Assembly: GCA_965248635.1 (NCBI GenBank)
Contig: OZ252114.1
Span: 992,001 to 1,056,000, forward strand
Length of the DNA stretch: 64,000 nt
From: CBDAPI01 sp965248635
Lineage (GTDB): Bacteria; Acidobacteriota; UBA6911; RPQK01; CBDAPI01
Direction of reading: 5' to 3'
In this document: one piece after another, positions 35,398 through 44,026 of the stretch
Layout of the letters: every line of letters starts with the position of its first letter
How positions within the stretch are numbered: position 1 is the stretch's first letter
Program-made: the position numbers and the translations under genes
Notes under the pieces: generated by a model
The model's input: only the letters and a program-made list of their open reading frames with translations
Databases searched by the model: none
Told to the model about the DNA's origin: nothing

Positions 35398-38009
35398 AAG
35401 ACCTGGCTGCCCACCTCCTGCTGGTTCTGATTGGTTCCGTTCCCACCTTGCTGGCTTCCAGGGGGGTGGAGACTCCGTTGAGTCCCGCCGAGCAGCAAAG
35501 TCTGGCGGAAATCTCTGCCTATAGAGTACTCACGAATCCGTTCACGAAGAAGATCGAAAGTCGTATGACGATTGAGATCTACAACCCGTTTCTGGCCAGG
35601 ACGCCGCGCAGATTCCATGGGTCGATTTACTATTTTCACCGCAACGACAATTTTGACGCCAGAAACTTCTTCGACACTCCGGGCGAGCCTCTGCCCGAGT
35701 TCAAGCGAAATCAGTTTGGGTTTCAGTTGAGCGGCCCCATTCTGAAAAACCTGGAATTCCTGGTCGGTTATGACGGGCTCAGGATTGTCCAGGGACAAAC
35801 CCGGCTCTCCCACGTTCCCTCGCCTGAGATGAAGCGCGGGGACTTCTCGGCACTCGGATTTCCGGTGATCGATCCGGTCACTTCCGAGCCCTTTCCGGGA
35901 AATGTCATCCCGGAGCCGCGAATCCATCCGGTCGCCCGCAATCTTCTTTCGCTGATCCCGGATCCCAATCGGGCCGACGAGGATCGAAATTTTGTGAACA
36001 ATGATCCGACTGTCAGTGACGGGGACACTGTGCTTCTCAGAGTCGATTACCAGATCTCTCCGCAATCCAAGCTCGTGTCCAGCTATCAGTATTCGGACGA
36101 GGCAGATGTGCGGATCGAAGACCTCCCCGGGTTCAACCGGAGTGGGGACGAGAGAGATCAAGATCTGAACGTCTCCTATTACCGGAACTTCTCAAGCCGC
36201 TTCTCGAGCCAGCTGCGCTTCCGCTTGAGCAGCGGAAGAGACTTCGACCTGTCGGAAAACAGTGGTCGTGAGGGGCTTCTGGCCTCGCTCGGAATCAACG
36301 GGGTCTCGACACTAATTCCGCTCGATGAAGGCTATCCGGAATTTCGCCTCTCGGGTTATGCCAACTTTGGAGACGAGGACGAATTACCCGAGACCCGCGA
36401 GTCAAGTTGGTTCGACATCGAGAGTGTTTTCGCCTACAACTTCAGCCAACAAAGCCTGAGTTTTGGCGTCGACCTCGGTGCGGTTCGCCAGAACAACAAC
36501 CGCACGGGAGGAGTACGGAGAGGCCGTTTTCGCTACAACGGGTTTTTCAGCGGTGACGCTTTCGCTGATTTTCTTCTGGGGATCCCGGACACGGCGGAGC
36601 GTGGTGTGGGCTCCGATCGCACCGACCTGCGCCGCTCCAACTGGGGATTCTTTATCGATGACAGCTGGAAAGCCAGCCCGGTTCTCAGCCTGAGCGCGGC
36701 CATCTCTTACAGCTACTACGAACCGTACCGATCGGTCCGGCCCATTTCGATTCTCTTTCCCTTTGTGGCCGAACCGGTGCCGGGTTCGCAGGTACTCATC
36801 TCGGGAACCGAGGAGGCAGAGGCTCTGGGGTTTTCCGGTCACAGTCTCGTCTATCCCGACAAGAATGACTGGTCTCCTCAACTGGGGCTGGCTCTCAGTC
36901 CCACCGGGAACAACCGATTTGTTTTGCGAGCCGGTTACCGGCTCCACTACTCTCCGTGGGGAAGTAGCTCGGCAAGAAGCTACATCGGGAAAAACTATCC
37001 TTTTTTTCAGCGCGAAACGTCGCTCTCGACGCTGGAGAGCCCCGAGATCGATATCTCTGATCCTTTTGCCAGCCTTTCCCCCACGGAGCTCACCTTTCGC
37101 GGCTTTGAGCTGGGCATCCGAACCGCTTATGCGCAAGACTGGCGGCTAAGGATCCAGAAACAGTTTTCCAGGAACTGGAACCTGGAAGCTTCCTACCGGG
37201 GGAGCAAGGGAACCAAGCTGGACCGCACGATTCCCGGTAATGCTGCTTTTCCGGGCCCCGGTCAGATTCAGAGCCGCCGCCCGGATCCGACTTATGGCCA
37301 GTTTGCGATCGTCAGTGGCGGAGCTTCCAGCATCCTGCATGGTCTGGGTCTCGACGTGGAACGAAAGATGGTGGACGGCTTTTCCCTGCGCTCCGGATTC
37401 GACTGGACACGATCGCTTTCGGACCGGGTTTTCTTCAGCGTGTCCGATCCCCGAAACCTGGCAGCGGAACGAGGTGCCTCTTCCGGTCGGCCGCTGCGTC
37501 GGGGTTACCTGAATTACATCCTTGATCTTCCCGTGAATTTCAAGACGGGTCTGTTGGGCTCGCTGGTGTCGGGGTGGCGGCTCTCCGGGATCACCCAGTT
37601 TCAGGACGGTGATCCCTTCTCGGTCGTACTGAGCGGAGACTTTAACAACGATGGAGTGACCGGTGATCGACCCGTACGGCTGGCGGATGGAAACCTCCCC
37701 GCCGACCAGCAGTCCGTGGACGAATGGTTTGACACCTCGGCTTTTGTGGAACCCGAGGATTTGCAGTTCGGCGACTCAGGCCGGAACATCCTGAGCGGAC
37801 CCGGGCTGCAGACCTGGGACATCGCTTTGAGCAAGACGACAGAGGTTTCCGACGGGCACCAGGTCGAGTTTCGGGTGGAGTTTTTCAACGCTTTCAACCG
37901 CGCCAACTTTGACCGCCCGGAGAGGAGTCTGGGTAACTCGACATTTGGCAAGATCTTCGGTGCGGATCGAGCCCGCGAGATCGAAATCGCGCTGAAGTAC
38001 TCCTTTTAG
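35394..38009 (+). CDS. TonB-dependent-receptor-type outer membrane beta-barrel (Oar-like), lacking N-terminal domains
   Basis: I place the start at TTG 35394, nine bases after GGGGAG, since MKDLAAHLLLVLIGSVPTLL then forms a signal peptide; this gives 871 residues. The protein resembles the barrel part of acidobacterial Oar/TonB-carboxypeptidase-regulatory proteins: FHGSIYYFHRNDNFDARNFF, PPLPEFKRNQFGFQLSGPIL-like stretch, LLSLIPDPN, then many alternating beta strands and the terminal ALKYSF, where Phe ends the barrel. Typical members (about 1000-1200 residues) have a CarboxypepD-regulatory domain and a plug before this; here the N-terminus is short and a full plug is not visible. It could be a partner of a separate plug protein or a reduced paralogue. 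Confidence 0.82.
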   Translation: MKDLAAHLLLVLIGSVPTLLASRGVETPLSPAEQQSLAEISAYRVLTNPFTKKIESRMTIEIYNPFLARTPRRFHGSIYYFHRNDNFDARNFFDTPGEPLPEFKRNQFGFQLSGPILKNLEFLVGYDGLRIVQGQTRLSHVPSPEMKRGDFSALGFPVIDPVTSEPFPGNVIPEPRIHPVARNLLSLIPDPNRADEDRNFVNNDPTVSDGDTVLLRVDYQISPQSKLVSSYQYSDEADVRIEDLPGFNRSGDERDQDLNVSYYRNFSSRFSSQLRFRLSSGRDFDLSENSGREGLLASLGINGVSTLIPLDEGYPEFRLSGYANFGDEDELPETRESSWFDIESVFAYNFSQQSLSFGVDLGAVRQNNNRTGGVRRGRFRYNGFFSGDAFADFLLGIPDTAERGVGSDRTDLRRSNWGFFIDDSWKASPVLSLSAAISYSYYEPYRSVRPISILFPFVAEPVPGSQVLISGTEEAEALGFSGHSLVYPDKNDWSPQLGLALSPTGNNRFVLRAGYRLHYSPWGSSSARSYIGKNYPFFQRETSLSTLESPEIDISDPFASLSPTELTFRGFELGIRTAYAQDWRLRIQKQFSRNWNLEASYRGSKGTKLDRTIPGNAAFPGPGQIQSRRPDPTYGQFAIVSGGASSILHGLGLDVERKMVDGFSLRSGFDWTRSLSDRVFFSVSDPRNLAAERGASSGRPLRRGYLNYILDLPVNFKTGLLGSLVSGWRLSGITQFQDGDPFSVVLSGDFNNDGVTGDRPVRLADGNLPADQQSVDEWFDTSAFVEPEDLQFGDSGRNILSGPGLQTWDIALSKTTEVSDGHQVEFRVEFFNAFNRANFDRPERSLGNSTFGKIFGADRAREIEIALKYSF

Positions 38010-38090
38010 GACCATTGTCATTGCCCCGCAACGAGCAGTTATCAGAACTGTTGTCTAGTTCTTGACACCATACGAGAAGAAACCGAATTC

Positions 38091-39122
38091 ATGAAAGCAC
38101 TTGCGATCCCCCACCACGGAACCATCGACGATATTCAGATCCTGGAGCTGGACAGGCCCTCGCCAGGTGCAGGCCAGGTACTGGTCAGGACCCGGGCTGG
38201 GGCACTCAACCGGTTGGATCTGTTTGTGGTAGCCGGCCTGCTCGGAGTCAAGCTCCACATGCCCCACGTCCTGGGCAGCGACGGAGCCGGAGAAGTTGCT
38301 GAAGTCGGAAGCGGAGCGAAGGGCTTTCAGCCGGGCGATCGAGTGATGCTCAATCCCTGTATCTGGTGCGACCGATGTGAGTTCTGCCGGCGGGGAGAGC
38401 AGAGTCTCTGTGTTCGACTCAGACTTCTGGGAGAGCACGTAGCCGGAACGCTGGGGGAGTACTTCGTGGCTTCTGCAGACAGCCTCACCAGGATTCCGGA
38501 GGAGATCGACTATCCTCGCGCCGCTGCTTTTTCTCTGGTACATCAGACTGCCTGGCGACTGCTCATCACCCGGGGGCGACTGCGGCCGGGAGAAGATGTC
38601 TTCATTCACGGAATCGGTGGCGGAGTGGCGACGGCCTCTCTGAGTATTGCGCGGCTGGCGGGAGCTCGGGTGTTCGTGAGCTCTTCGGATGAATCCAAGC
38701 TGGAGCGAGCCCGCGAGCTGGGAGCGACCTTCGCGTTCAACTATGAGAAGGAAGACATTCTCGACCAGGTTCGCACCATCACGGGCAAGCGAGGAGTCGA
38801 TCTGGTTGTCGACAGCGTGGGCCAGAAGACATGGCTGCAGAGTCTCAAAATGGTGTGTAAGGGAGGGCGGGTCGTGACCTGTGGCGCGACCACCGGGCCC
38901 AGCCCACGCACCGAGATCCGTTTGATTTTCTGGAAACAGATCTCGATTCTCGGGAGCACGGTGAGCAACGTGACCGAGTTTAATCAGGTCGTGGAGTTGC
39001 TGGGGCAGGGGCGTCTGCAGCCCGTCATCGACAGCGTTCTCCCACTCGAGCAGGGCCGAAAAGCCTTCTCCCGTCTGGCTCAAGGAAAACAGTTCGGAAA
39101 AATCGTACTGGAGATCCCCTGA
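38091..39122 (+). CDS. Zinc-type medium-chain alcohol dehydrogenase
   Basis: The 343-residue MDR enzyme has the GroES-like catalytic domain with GSDGAGEVAEVG, the structural zinc lobe GDRVMLNPCIWCDRCEFCRRG (four Cys), and a Rossmann domain: VFIHGIGGGVATASLSIAR, then SSSDESKLERAREL. In the final third VDSVGQKTWLQSL and VTCGATTGPSPRTEI are conserved. NAD(P)-dependent oxidation or reduction of an alcohol, aldehyde or enoyl substrate in the cytoplasm; substrate unknown. It is followed after 5 bp by the acyl-CoA dehydrogenase, so they likely belong to one operon. Confidence 0.9.
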   Translation: MKALAIPHHGTIDDIQILELDRPSPGAGQVLVRTRAGALNRLDLFVVAGLLGVKLHMPHVLGSDGAGEVAEVGSGAKGFQPGDRVMLNPCIWCDRCEFCRRGEQSLCVRLRLLGEHVAGTLGEYFVASADSLTRIPEEIDYPRAAAFSLVHQTAWRLLITRGRLRPGEDVFIHGIGGGVATASLSIARLAGARVFVSSSDESKLERARELGATFAFNYEKEDILDQVRTITGKRGVDLVVDSVGQKTWLQSLKMVCKGGRVVTCGATTGPSPRTEIRLIFWKQISILGSTVSNVTEFNQVVELLGQGRLQPVIDSVLPLEQGRKAFSRLAQGKQFGKIVLEIP

Positions 39123-39127
39123 TAGCC

Positions 39128-39486
39128 ATGAACGATCTCACTGCGGTTCCGTTGACAACCCTCAAAGAGGAAGAACAGCTCTTCCGCGAAAGCGTCGCTT
39201 CTTTCGCGCGGGAACAGATCGGCCCCCACGTTTCCGAAATGGACGAGCAAGCTTCTTTTCGGCAGGACCTGATCGAGGCTTTTTTCGATTTAGGCTTGAT
39301 GGGAATGGAGATTCCCGAGCCATACGGCGGCTCAGGTTCCAGTTTCTTCATGTCCATACTGGCCGTCGAGGAGTTGAGCCGAATTGACGCTTCTGCAGGT
39401 GTGATCGTGGATGTGCAGAACACTCTGGTGAATGGTGCCTTGCTGCAATGGGGAACCGAGGAGCAGAAGGCACGATACCTGCCCAG
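39128..39486 (+). pseudogene. Acyl-CoA dehydrogenase, 5' fragment
   Basis: The fragment encodes the N-terminal helical domain (TTLKEEEQLFRESVASFARE, LMGMEIPEPYGGSGSSF, AVEELSRIDASAGVIVDVQN) up to KARYLP, where an IS element enters after 39486. Joining with the second fragment after removing the IS and one CCAG gives YLPRLAREWVGAYALSEAGS, an uninterrupted family sequence. The gene would convert acyl-CoA to enoyl-CoA with electrons to ETF, encoded at 30638-32411. Confidence 0.93.
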
Positions 39487-41138
39487 CCCGGATTATGCAA
39501 GAACCGTAGTCCGGTGTTGAAAAACGACTCGAGAAGTGGCCCAACTCGGAAGCGGGCAGGTGTGACAGGCGGATTTGCGAAGAATATGGGTTGGCGAGGC
39601 GTTTGAGTGGTTTGGGGAGTGAATTTCAGACAGATCTGGGCCTGGATGAGTGTCGGAAGCGGTTTTCCGGGGGAGCTGGGAAAAGCTAACTGGAGTTCAG
39701 GCGACTCAAGACGAGGTGGAAGAGGGGTTGTTCGGGGAAGGCTGAGGAAAGATGGACCCAGATGCGTCGAGTGGTTTGTCGGATCCGGGCCCCAATCTTG
39801 AGGACCCGACGACGTAAGGTTTCGATTTCGAGCTTGTGCCAGGGGGTTCCGTGCAGATAGTCGCGCAGGCGCACGAACATCTGGTAAGCCAGTGCATGCA
39901 GGAGGAGTCGAAACTGATTGGCCAGGAATCGATGACAGCTGAGTCGGTCCATGCTCAGATGATTCTTGAAGGCCTTGATGAAGTTCTCGGTCTGCCCTCG
40001 GTTTGTGTAGTGGTCATAAAGTGATTGGGAGCAGAGATCGTCCCGGTTGGTGACTACAAAGCGACGGTTGATCCCACGCTGATCGACCTCCACTTTGACA
40101 ATGACGCGACGGGATCGATCCCAGCTGTGGGCTCGATAAAGAAACTCGTCAAACTGACGCTGTTTTTCCTCCAGCTCAACGAACCTCAGCCGAGTCGAAT
40201 CCAGCAGCGGCTCGACCACTCGCTGCAGGCGAGGGTTTCGACTTAACCCAATGACATATTGGAGTTTATTCTCTTCACCTTCACAGAACTCGTAGAGCCG
40301 AGGCGTGGCAAAGCCGCTGGCGGCCCGAATCTCAATCTCGACATCCGTCCCCACTCCTTGTCGGATGGCCTCCACGACGCGCTTCAAAACGGGCACGATG
40401 TGAGAGGCAGCCCCCTTGTTGCCAGGTCTCAACATGGCACACACCAGGTCTCCCGTGGCGGCATCGAAGATCAGCAAAGGATGCAGAATGTGGTTTCGGT
40501 AATACCCGTGGTAGAAGGAGAACTCCTGTTGGCCGTGAGTGTGGTCATCGGTACTGTCCAGATCCAGGATGATCTTGCTGGGGCGTCTCTTCTTCAGGGA
40601 GCGCACATAACGGCCTAGCAGCCACCGGCTCAGACGCATCAGATCCTTCTTGGTGACGGAGTTCTCCAAACGGGAGAAAGTCGGCTGGGTGGCCAAGTCG
40701 GGATCGCTCTCGGGCAACTGATCACAGACTGTCTTGAGCATCGGATCCGAGCGCAGCGTATCGGCGTCGTTACAGTCTTCGTAGCCGGCCACGATCTGCA
40801 AGACTCGTTGTCGGATCAACTTCAACAGGTCATGACGAATGTAGCGTTGGTCTCGACTTTCCGAAATACAGGAACTGAAGCCCTCGCACAATCGATGTTG
40901 ACGATCCAGCGATCCAAACAACAACCATCCTGCGTCGGAAGTGAGGCTCCCCCCATCAAAACGAGCCGTGATGTTTCTGTGGCTATGAAATGGCAGGGTA
41001 TTCTGGCAGACTGTTTTTGACATTGCCGTAGCTCCTGTTTAGGGTCTTTGTTTCTCTAAACCCTTTTATATCAGAGAGCTACGGCCTTTTTTCTGGGCCC
41101 AAATCTCACTTGAATTTAGATCTCCTGCATAATCCGGG
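39487..41138 (-). mobile_element. IS1380-family insertion sequence, copy 1 (transposase catalytically altered)
   Basis: The element is 1652 bp. Its ends carry the inverted repeat CCCGGATTATGCARGA (39487 and, inverted, 41138) and it is flanked by a 4-bp target duplication, CCAG (39483-39486 and 41139-41142), consistent with IS1380 family 4-bp duplications. One transposase gene on the minus strand occupies most of it; about 200 bp after the gene is noncoding. It splits an acyl-CoA dehydrogenase gene. A second, same-length copy is at 53267-54918. Confidence 0.96.
39686..41023 (-). CDS. IS1380-family DDE transposase, catalytic Asp235 replaced by Ala
   Basis: The 445-residue transposase is otherwise like copy 2: LDLDSTDD with the first Asp (D156), and the last motif YTNRGQTENFIKAFK fitting Y-x2-R-x3-E-x6-K (E346). 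But at the second acidic position it has RAASGFATP where the other copy has RADSGFATP, a GAC to GCC change. Asp in this motif coordinates metal in DDE enzymes, so this copy is expected to be inactive, although its ends can still be used by the other copy's protein. Confidence 0.95.
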   Translation of the reverse strand: MSKTVCQNTLPFHSHRNITARFDGGSLTSDAGWLLFGSLDRQHRLCEGFSSCISESRDQRYIRHDLLKLIRQRVLQIVAGYEDCNDADTLRSDPMLKTVCDQLPESDPDLATQPTFSRLENSVTKKDLMRLSRWLLGRYVRSLKKRRPSKIILDLDSTDDHTHGQQEFSFYHGYYRNHILHPLLIFDAATGDLVCAMLRPGNKGAASHIVPVLKRVVEAIRQGVGTDVEIEIRAASGFATPRLYEFCEGEENKLQYVIGLSRNPRLQRVVEPLLDSTRLRFVELEEKQRQFDEFLYRAHSWDRSRRVIVKVEVDQRGINRRFVVTNRDDLCSQSLYDHYTNRGQTENFIKAFKNHLSMDRLSCHRFLANQFRLLLHALAYQMFVRLRDYLHGTPWHKLEIETLRRRVLKIGARIRQTTRRIWVHLSSAFPEQPLFHLVLSRLNSS

Positions 41139-41944
41139 CCAGGCTGGCCCGGGAGTGGGTGGGAGCCTACGCCCTTTCGGAGGCCGGGTCGGGAAGCGAC
41201 GCCTTTGCCCTCGAGGCTCGGGCCAGGTACGACAACGGTTTTTTTCACCTCAACGGGCAGAAACTGTGGGTTACCAACGGGAAAGAGTCCTCGCTTTTCA
41301 TTGTCTTCGCAACAACCGATCCCGGCCTCGGATACAAAGGCATCACTGCCTTTCTGGTGGAAAGGACGCTCGAGGGGTTCGAGGTTGGGAAAAAAGAAGA
41401 CAAACTCGGCATCCGGGCCTCCTCGACCTGTGAAGTGCTCCTGGAGAACTGCCGGGTTCCCGAGTCCAACCTGCTGGGTGAGGTAGGAAAAGGCTATAAG
41501 GTTGCCATCGAAACCTTGAACCAGGGTCGAATCGGGATTGGCGCCCAGATGATCGGACTGGCTGGTGGAGCACTCGAACGGGCCCTGGAGTACTCCCACG
41601 AACGCCATTCCTTTGGAAAGCCCATTGCCACTTATCAGGGAGTTCAGTTTCCCCTGGCGAGGATGGCGACCGAGTTGGAAGCGGCCCGCCTTCTGGTCTA
41701 CAATGCCGCACGACTCAGAGATTCCGGACTTCCGTTCCGGACGGAGGCGGCCATGGCCAAGTACTTCAGTGCCGAGGCGGCTGAGACGATCACCTCGAGA
41801 GCTCTCGAGATCTTTGGGGGCTACGGCTACACGCGGGACTACCCGGTCGAAAAGTACTACCGGGACGCCAAAATCGGGAAGATTTACGAGGGTACGTCGA
41901 ACATTCAGTTGATGACGATCGCCCGCCAATTACTGAAGAGGTGA
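41139..41944 (+). pseudogene. Acyl-CoA dehydrogenase, 3' fragment
   Basis: The rest of the disrupted gene: AREWVGAYALSEAGSGSDAF (substrate/FAD contact), KLWVTNGKESSLFIVFA, the middle beta domain, then SHERHSFGKPIATYQGVQFPLA, EIFGGYGYTRDYPVEKYYRD with the catalytic-region Glu and the end TIARQLLKR. A GTG at 41159 might start a truncated product, but the N-terminal helical domain would be missing, so activity is unlikely. Joined length is about 390 residues, normal for the family. Confidence 0.93.
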
Positions 41945-42015
41945 CGGTGGGCGTCGAGAGCGCGGCTGCAAATGACAACAGAACCGCGGGCGTAAGGCTG
42001 CGGAATCAAAGTCCG

Positions 42016-42309
42016 TTACCTGGGACTAATCTTGAGCTGGCGCAGAAACTTCTCGTCCTGAGAGGTGAGGTTTAGTTTGACGTCAGCGTGGGTGATCTCT
42101 TGTGAGGAGCCGTCCTCGCACTTGTTGAAGCCGATCGTGGCCTCCACCATCAGGAAAACGTCGTAGCCCTCTTCACGGATTTTCTCAATTGCACTCTTGA
42201 TCTCGGGGGCATCTGTAAGTACCTCATTAATAGCGACTTCCAGCTTCTTCTTGTATTTCTTTATTTCCTCGTCGCGCATTTGCGGTACTTCCCGGTGCTT
42301 TGCTAACAT
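42016..42309 (-). CDS. Small hypothetical protein
   Basis: A 97-residue, mostly alpha/beta protein; the start may be 42309 or the internal ATG at 42279 (MRDEEIKKYKKKLEVAINEV). A lysine-rich helix is followed by APEIKSAIEKIREEGYDVFLMVEATIGF. It has no signal or membrane segment and no domain I recognise. It lies between the acyl-CoA dehydrogenase and the mutase, on the opposite strand to both. Confidence 0.65.
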   Translation of the reverse strand: MLAKHREVPQMRDEEIKKYKKKLEVAINEVLTDAPEIKSAIEKIREEGYDVFLMVEATIGFNKCEDGSSQEITHADVKLNLTSQDEKFLRQLKISPR

Positions 42310-42390
42310 CCCGGACGGTGCCGGACCTCCAGTCTAAATTATGATATCAGACTCGGGGTCCAAGGGGGTACTAAGTAAAGCTCAAACAGT

Positions 42391-43974
42391 ATGTCTGAGA
42401 ACGGCAAGACAGCGTCACCAAAGGCCCCTCGAGTCGTCTACTGCCCCTCTGATTCGCACCCGGATTACGAGGCAGATCTGGCCGATCCGGGGGCCTATCC
42501 CTTCACCAGGGGCATCCATCCTGAGATGTACTCGAATCGGCCCTGGACGATGCGGCAGTATGCCGGGTTTGGCTCCGCCGAGGACTCGAACCGGCGCTAC
42601 CAATACCTGCTCAGCCAGGGAACAACGGGGCTGTCAGTCGCGTTTGACTTACCCACCCAAATCGGTCTGGACTCGGATCATCCGCTGGCCGCCGGCGAGG
42701 TCGGACGAGTGGGAGTCGCCATCGACAGCCTGGCCGATATGGAGACCCTGCTCCGGGACATTCCGCTGGAGCATGTTTCGACTTCCATGACCATCAATTC
42801 CACGGCCGCCATCCTTCTCTGTTTATACATCGCCGTCGCAGAGGGGCAGGGATGTCATCCGGATCGGCTGCGGGGGACGATCCAGAACGATATTCTGAAG
42901 GAGTACATTGCCCGCGGGACCTACATCTTTCCCCCCGCACCCTCTCTGAGGCTCATCACTGATCTGATGGCCTACTGCAGTCAACACGTTCCGCTCTGGA
43001 ACACGATTTCGATCAGTGGGTACCACATCCGAGAAGCGGGAGCCACGGCTGTCCAGGAGGTTGGCTTTACGCTGGCCAATGCAGAGACCTATGTAGAGGC
43101 TGCTCGTACGGCTGGATTGGAGGTCGATGACTTCGCGCCCCGAATCTCGTTTTTCTTCAGCAGCCACAGTGACCTGTTCGAAGAAGTCGCGAAGTTCCGG
43201 GCAGCTCGACGGCTGTGGGCCCGTCTCATGCGGGAACGTTTCAAGGCCCACAATCCCAGGTCCTGGAAACTCAGATTTCACACTCAGACTGCCGGCAGCA
43301 CCTTGACCTCGCAACAGGCTGAAAACAATACAGTCCGTGTTGCTTACCAGGCTCTGGCGGCGGTCCTGGGGGGTACTCAGTCGCTGCACACGAATGCTCG
43401 AGACGAAGCTCTGGCCCTCCCGACCGAAGAATCCGCCAGGTTGGCCCTCCGCACTCAACAGATGCTCGCCTTCGAAACAGGCGTGACGAAGGTGGCCGAT
43501 CCTCTGGGAGGAAGCTGGTATGTCGAGAGTCTGACTGACGAGATCGAGGAGGGGGCCGCCGAATACATGTCCAGAATTCGGGATCTGGGCGGCGTTTTGA
43601 AAGCCATCGAAAGCGGTTTCATCCAAAAGGAAATCCAGGAATCAGCCTACCGTTACCAGCGCTCCCTGGAGGCAGGCAAGCAGGTACTGGTTGGTGTGAA
43701 CCGCTTCCAGGAGACAGTCGAATCTTCGATTGAGATTCTGCGCATCGATCCGTCCATCGAAGTGGGACAGATCGACCGTCTCCGAGAACTGAAGGGGATC
43801 CGCAGTGAGGACAAGGTCCGGCAAGCTCTGGCCGCAGTTCGTACCGGTGCGGAGGGTACCGAGAACCTTATGCCCAGGTTGCTTAGCGCCGTCAAGGCAG
43901 GAGCCACGATTGGAGAAGTCTCTGATGCCATGAGAGATGTCTTTGGAGAATTCCGCGAAGCAGTCTTCCTTTGA
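42391..43974 (+). CDS. Methylmalonyl-CoA mutase, catalytic (alpha N-terminal) chain
   Basis: The 527-residue protein has the mutase TIM-barrel: YPFTRGIHPEMYSNRPWTMR, QGTTGLSVAFDLPTQIGLD, STSMTINSTAAILL, GTIQNDILKEYIARGTYIFPP, SISGYHIREAGATAVQE, FHTQTAGSTLTSQQAENN and TQSLHTNARDEALALPT. It isomerises succinyl-CoA and methylmalonyl-CoA using coenzyme B12. The C-terminal B12-binding domain (DxHxxG) is absent, so a separate small subunit is required; none is next to it. Neighbouring fatty-acid genes (acyl-CoA dehydrogenase, ETF) suggest propionate or odd/branched-chain oxidation. Confidence 0.94.
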   Translation: MSENGKTASPKAPRVVYCPSDSHPDYEADLADPGAYPFTRGIHPEMYSNRPWTMRQYAGFGSAEDSNRRYQYLLSQGTTGLSVAFDLPTQIGLDSDHPLAAGEVGRVGVAIDSLADMETLLRDIPLEHVSTSMTINSTAAILLCLYIAVAEGQGCHPDRLRGTIQNDILKEYIARGTYIFPPAPSLRLITDLMAYCSQHVPLWNTISISGYHIREAGATAVQEVGFTLANAETYVEAARTAGLEVDDFAPRISFFFSSHSDLFEEVAKFRAARRLWARLMRERFKAHNPRSWKLRFHTQTAGSTLTSQQAENNTVRVAYQALAAVLGGTQSLHTNARDEALALPTEESARLALRTQQMLAFETGVTKVADPLGGSWYVESLTDEIEEGAAEYMSRIRDLGGVLKAIESGFIQKEIQESAYRYQRSLEAGKQVLVGVNRFQETVESSIEILRIDPSIEVGQIDRLRELKGIRSEDKVRQALAAVRTGAEGTENLMPRLLSAVKAGATIGEVSDAMRDVFGEFREAVFL

Positions 43975-43985
43975 TCGACTTTTCC

Positions 43986-44025
43986 GAAGTACTCCCTTCC
44001 ATAAAGAAGTACTCACTTCCATAAA
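43986..44025. repeat. Tandem 20-bp repeat before ABC ATPase gene
   Basis: GAAGTACTCCCTTCCATAAA is followed immediately by GAAGTACTCACTTCCATAAA, one difference, ending one base before the ATG at 44027. Each unit has an AGTACT palindrome. It overlaps the region where the ribosome site should be and lies just after the mutase stop. Confidence 0.7.
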
Positions 44026-44026
44026 T

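Noticed and set aside
30168..41992. Shared 14-mer CAGAACCGCGGGCG at 41979-41992 and, inverted, at 30168-30181
   Set aside because: A 14-base match between two places in 64 kb is expected by chance many times over, particularly in GC-rich DNA.
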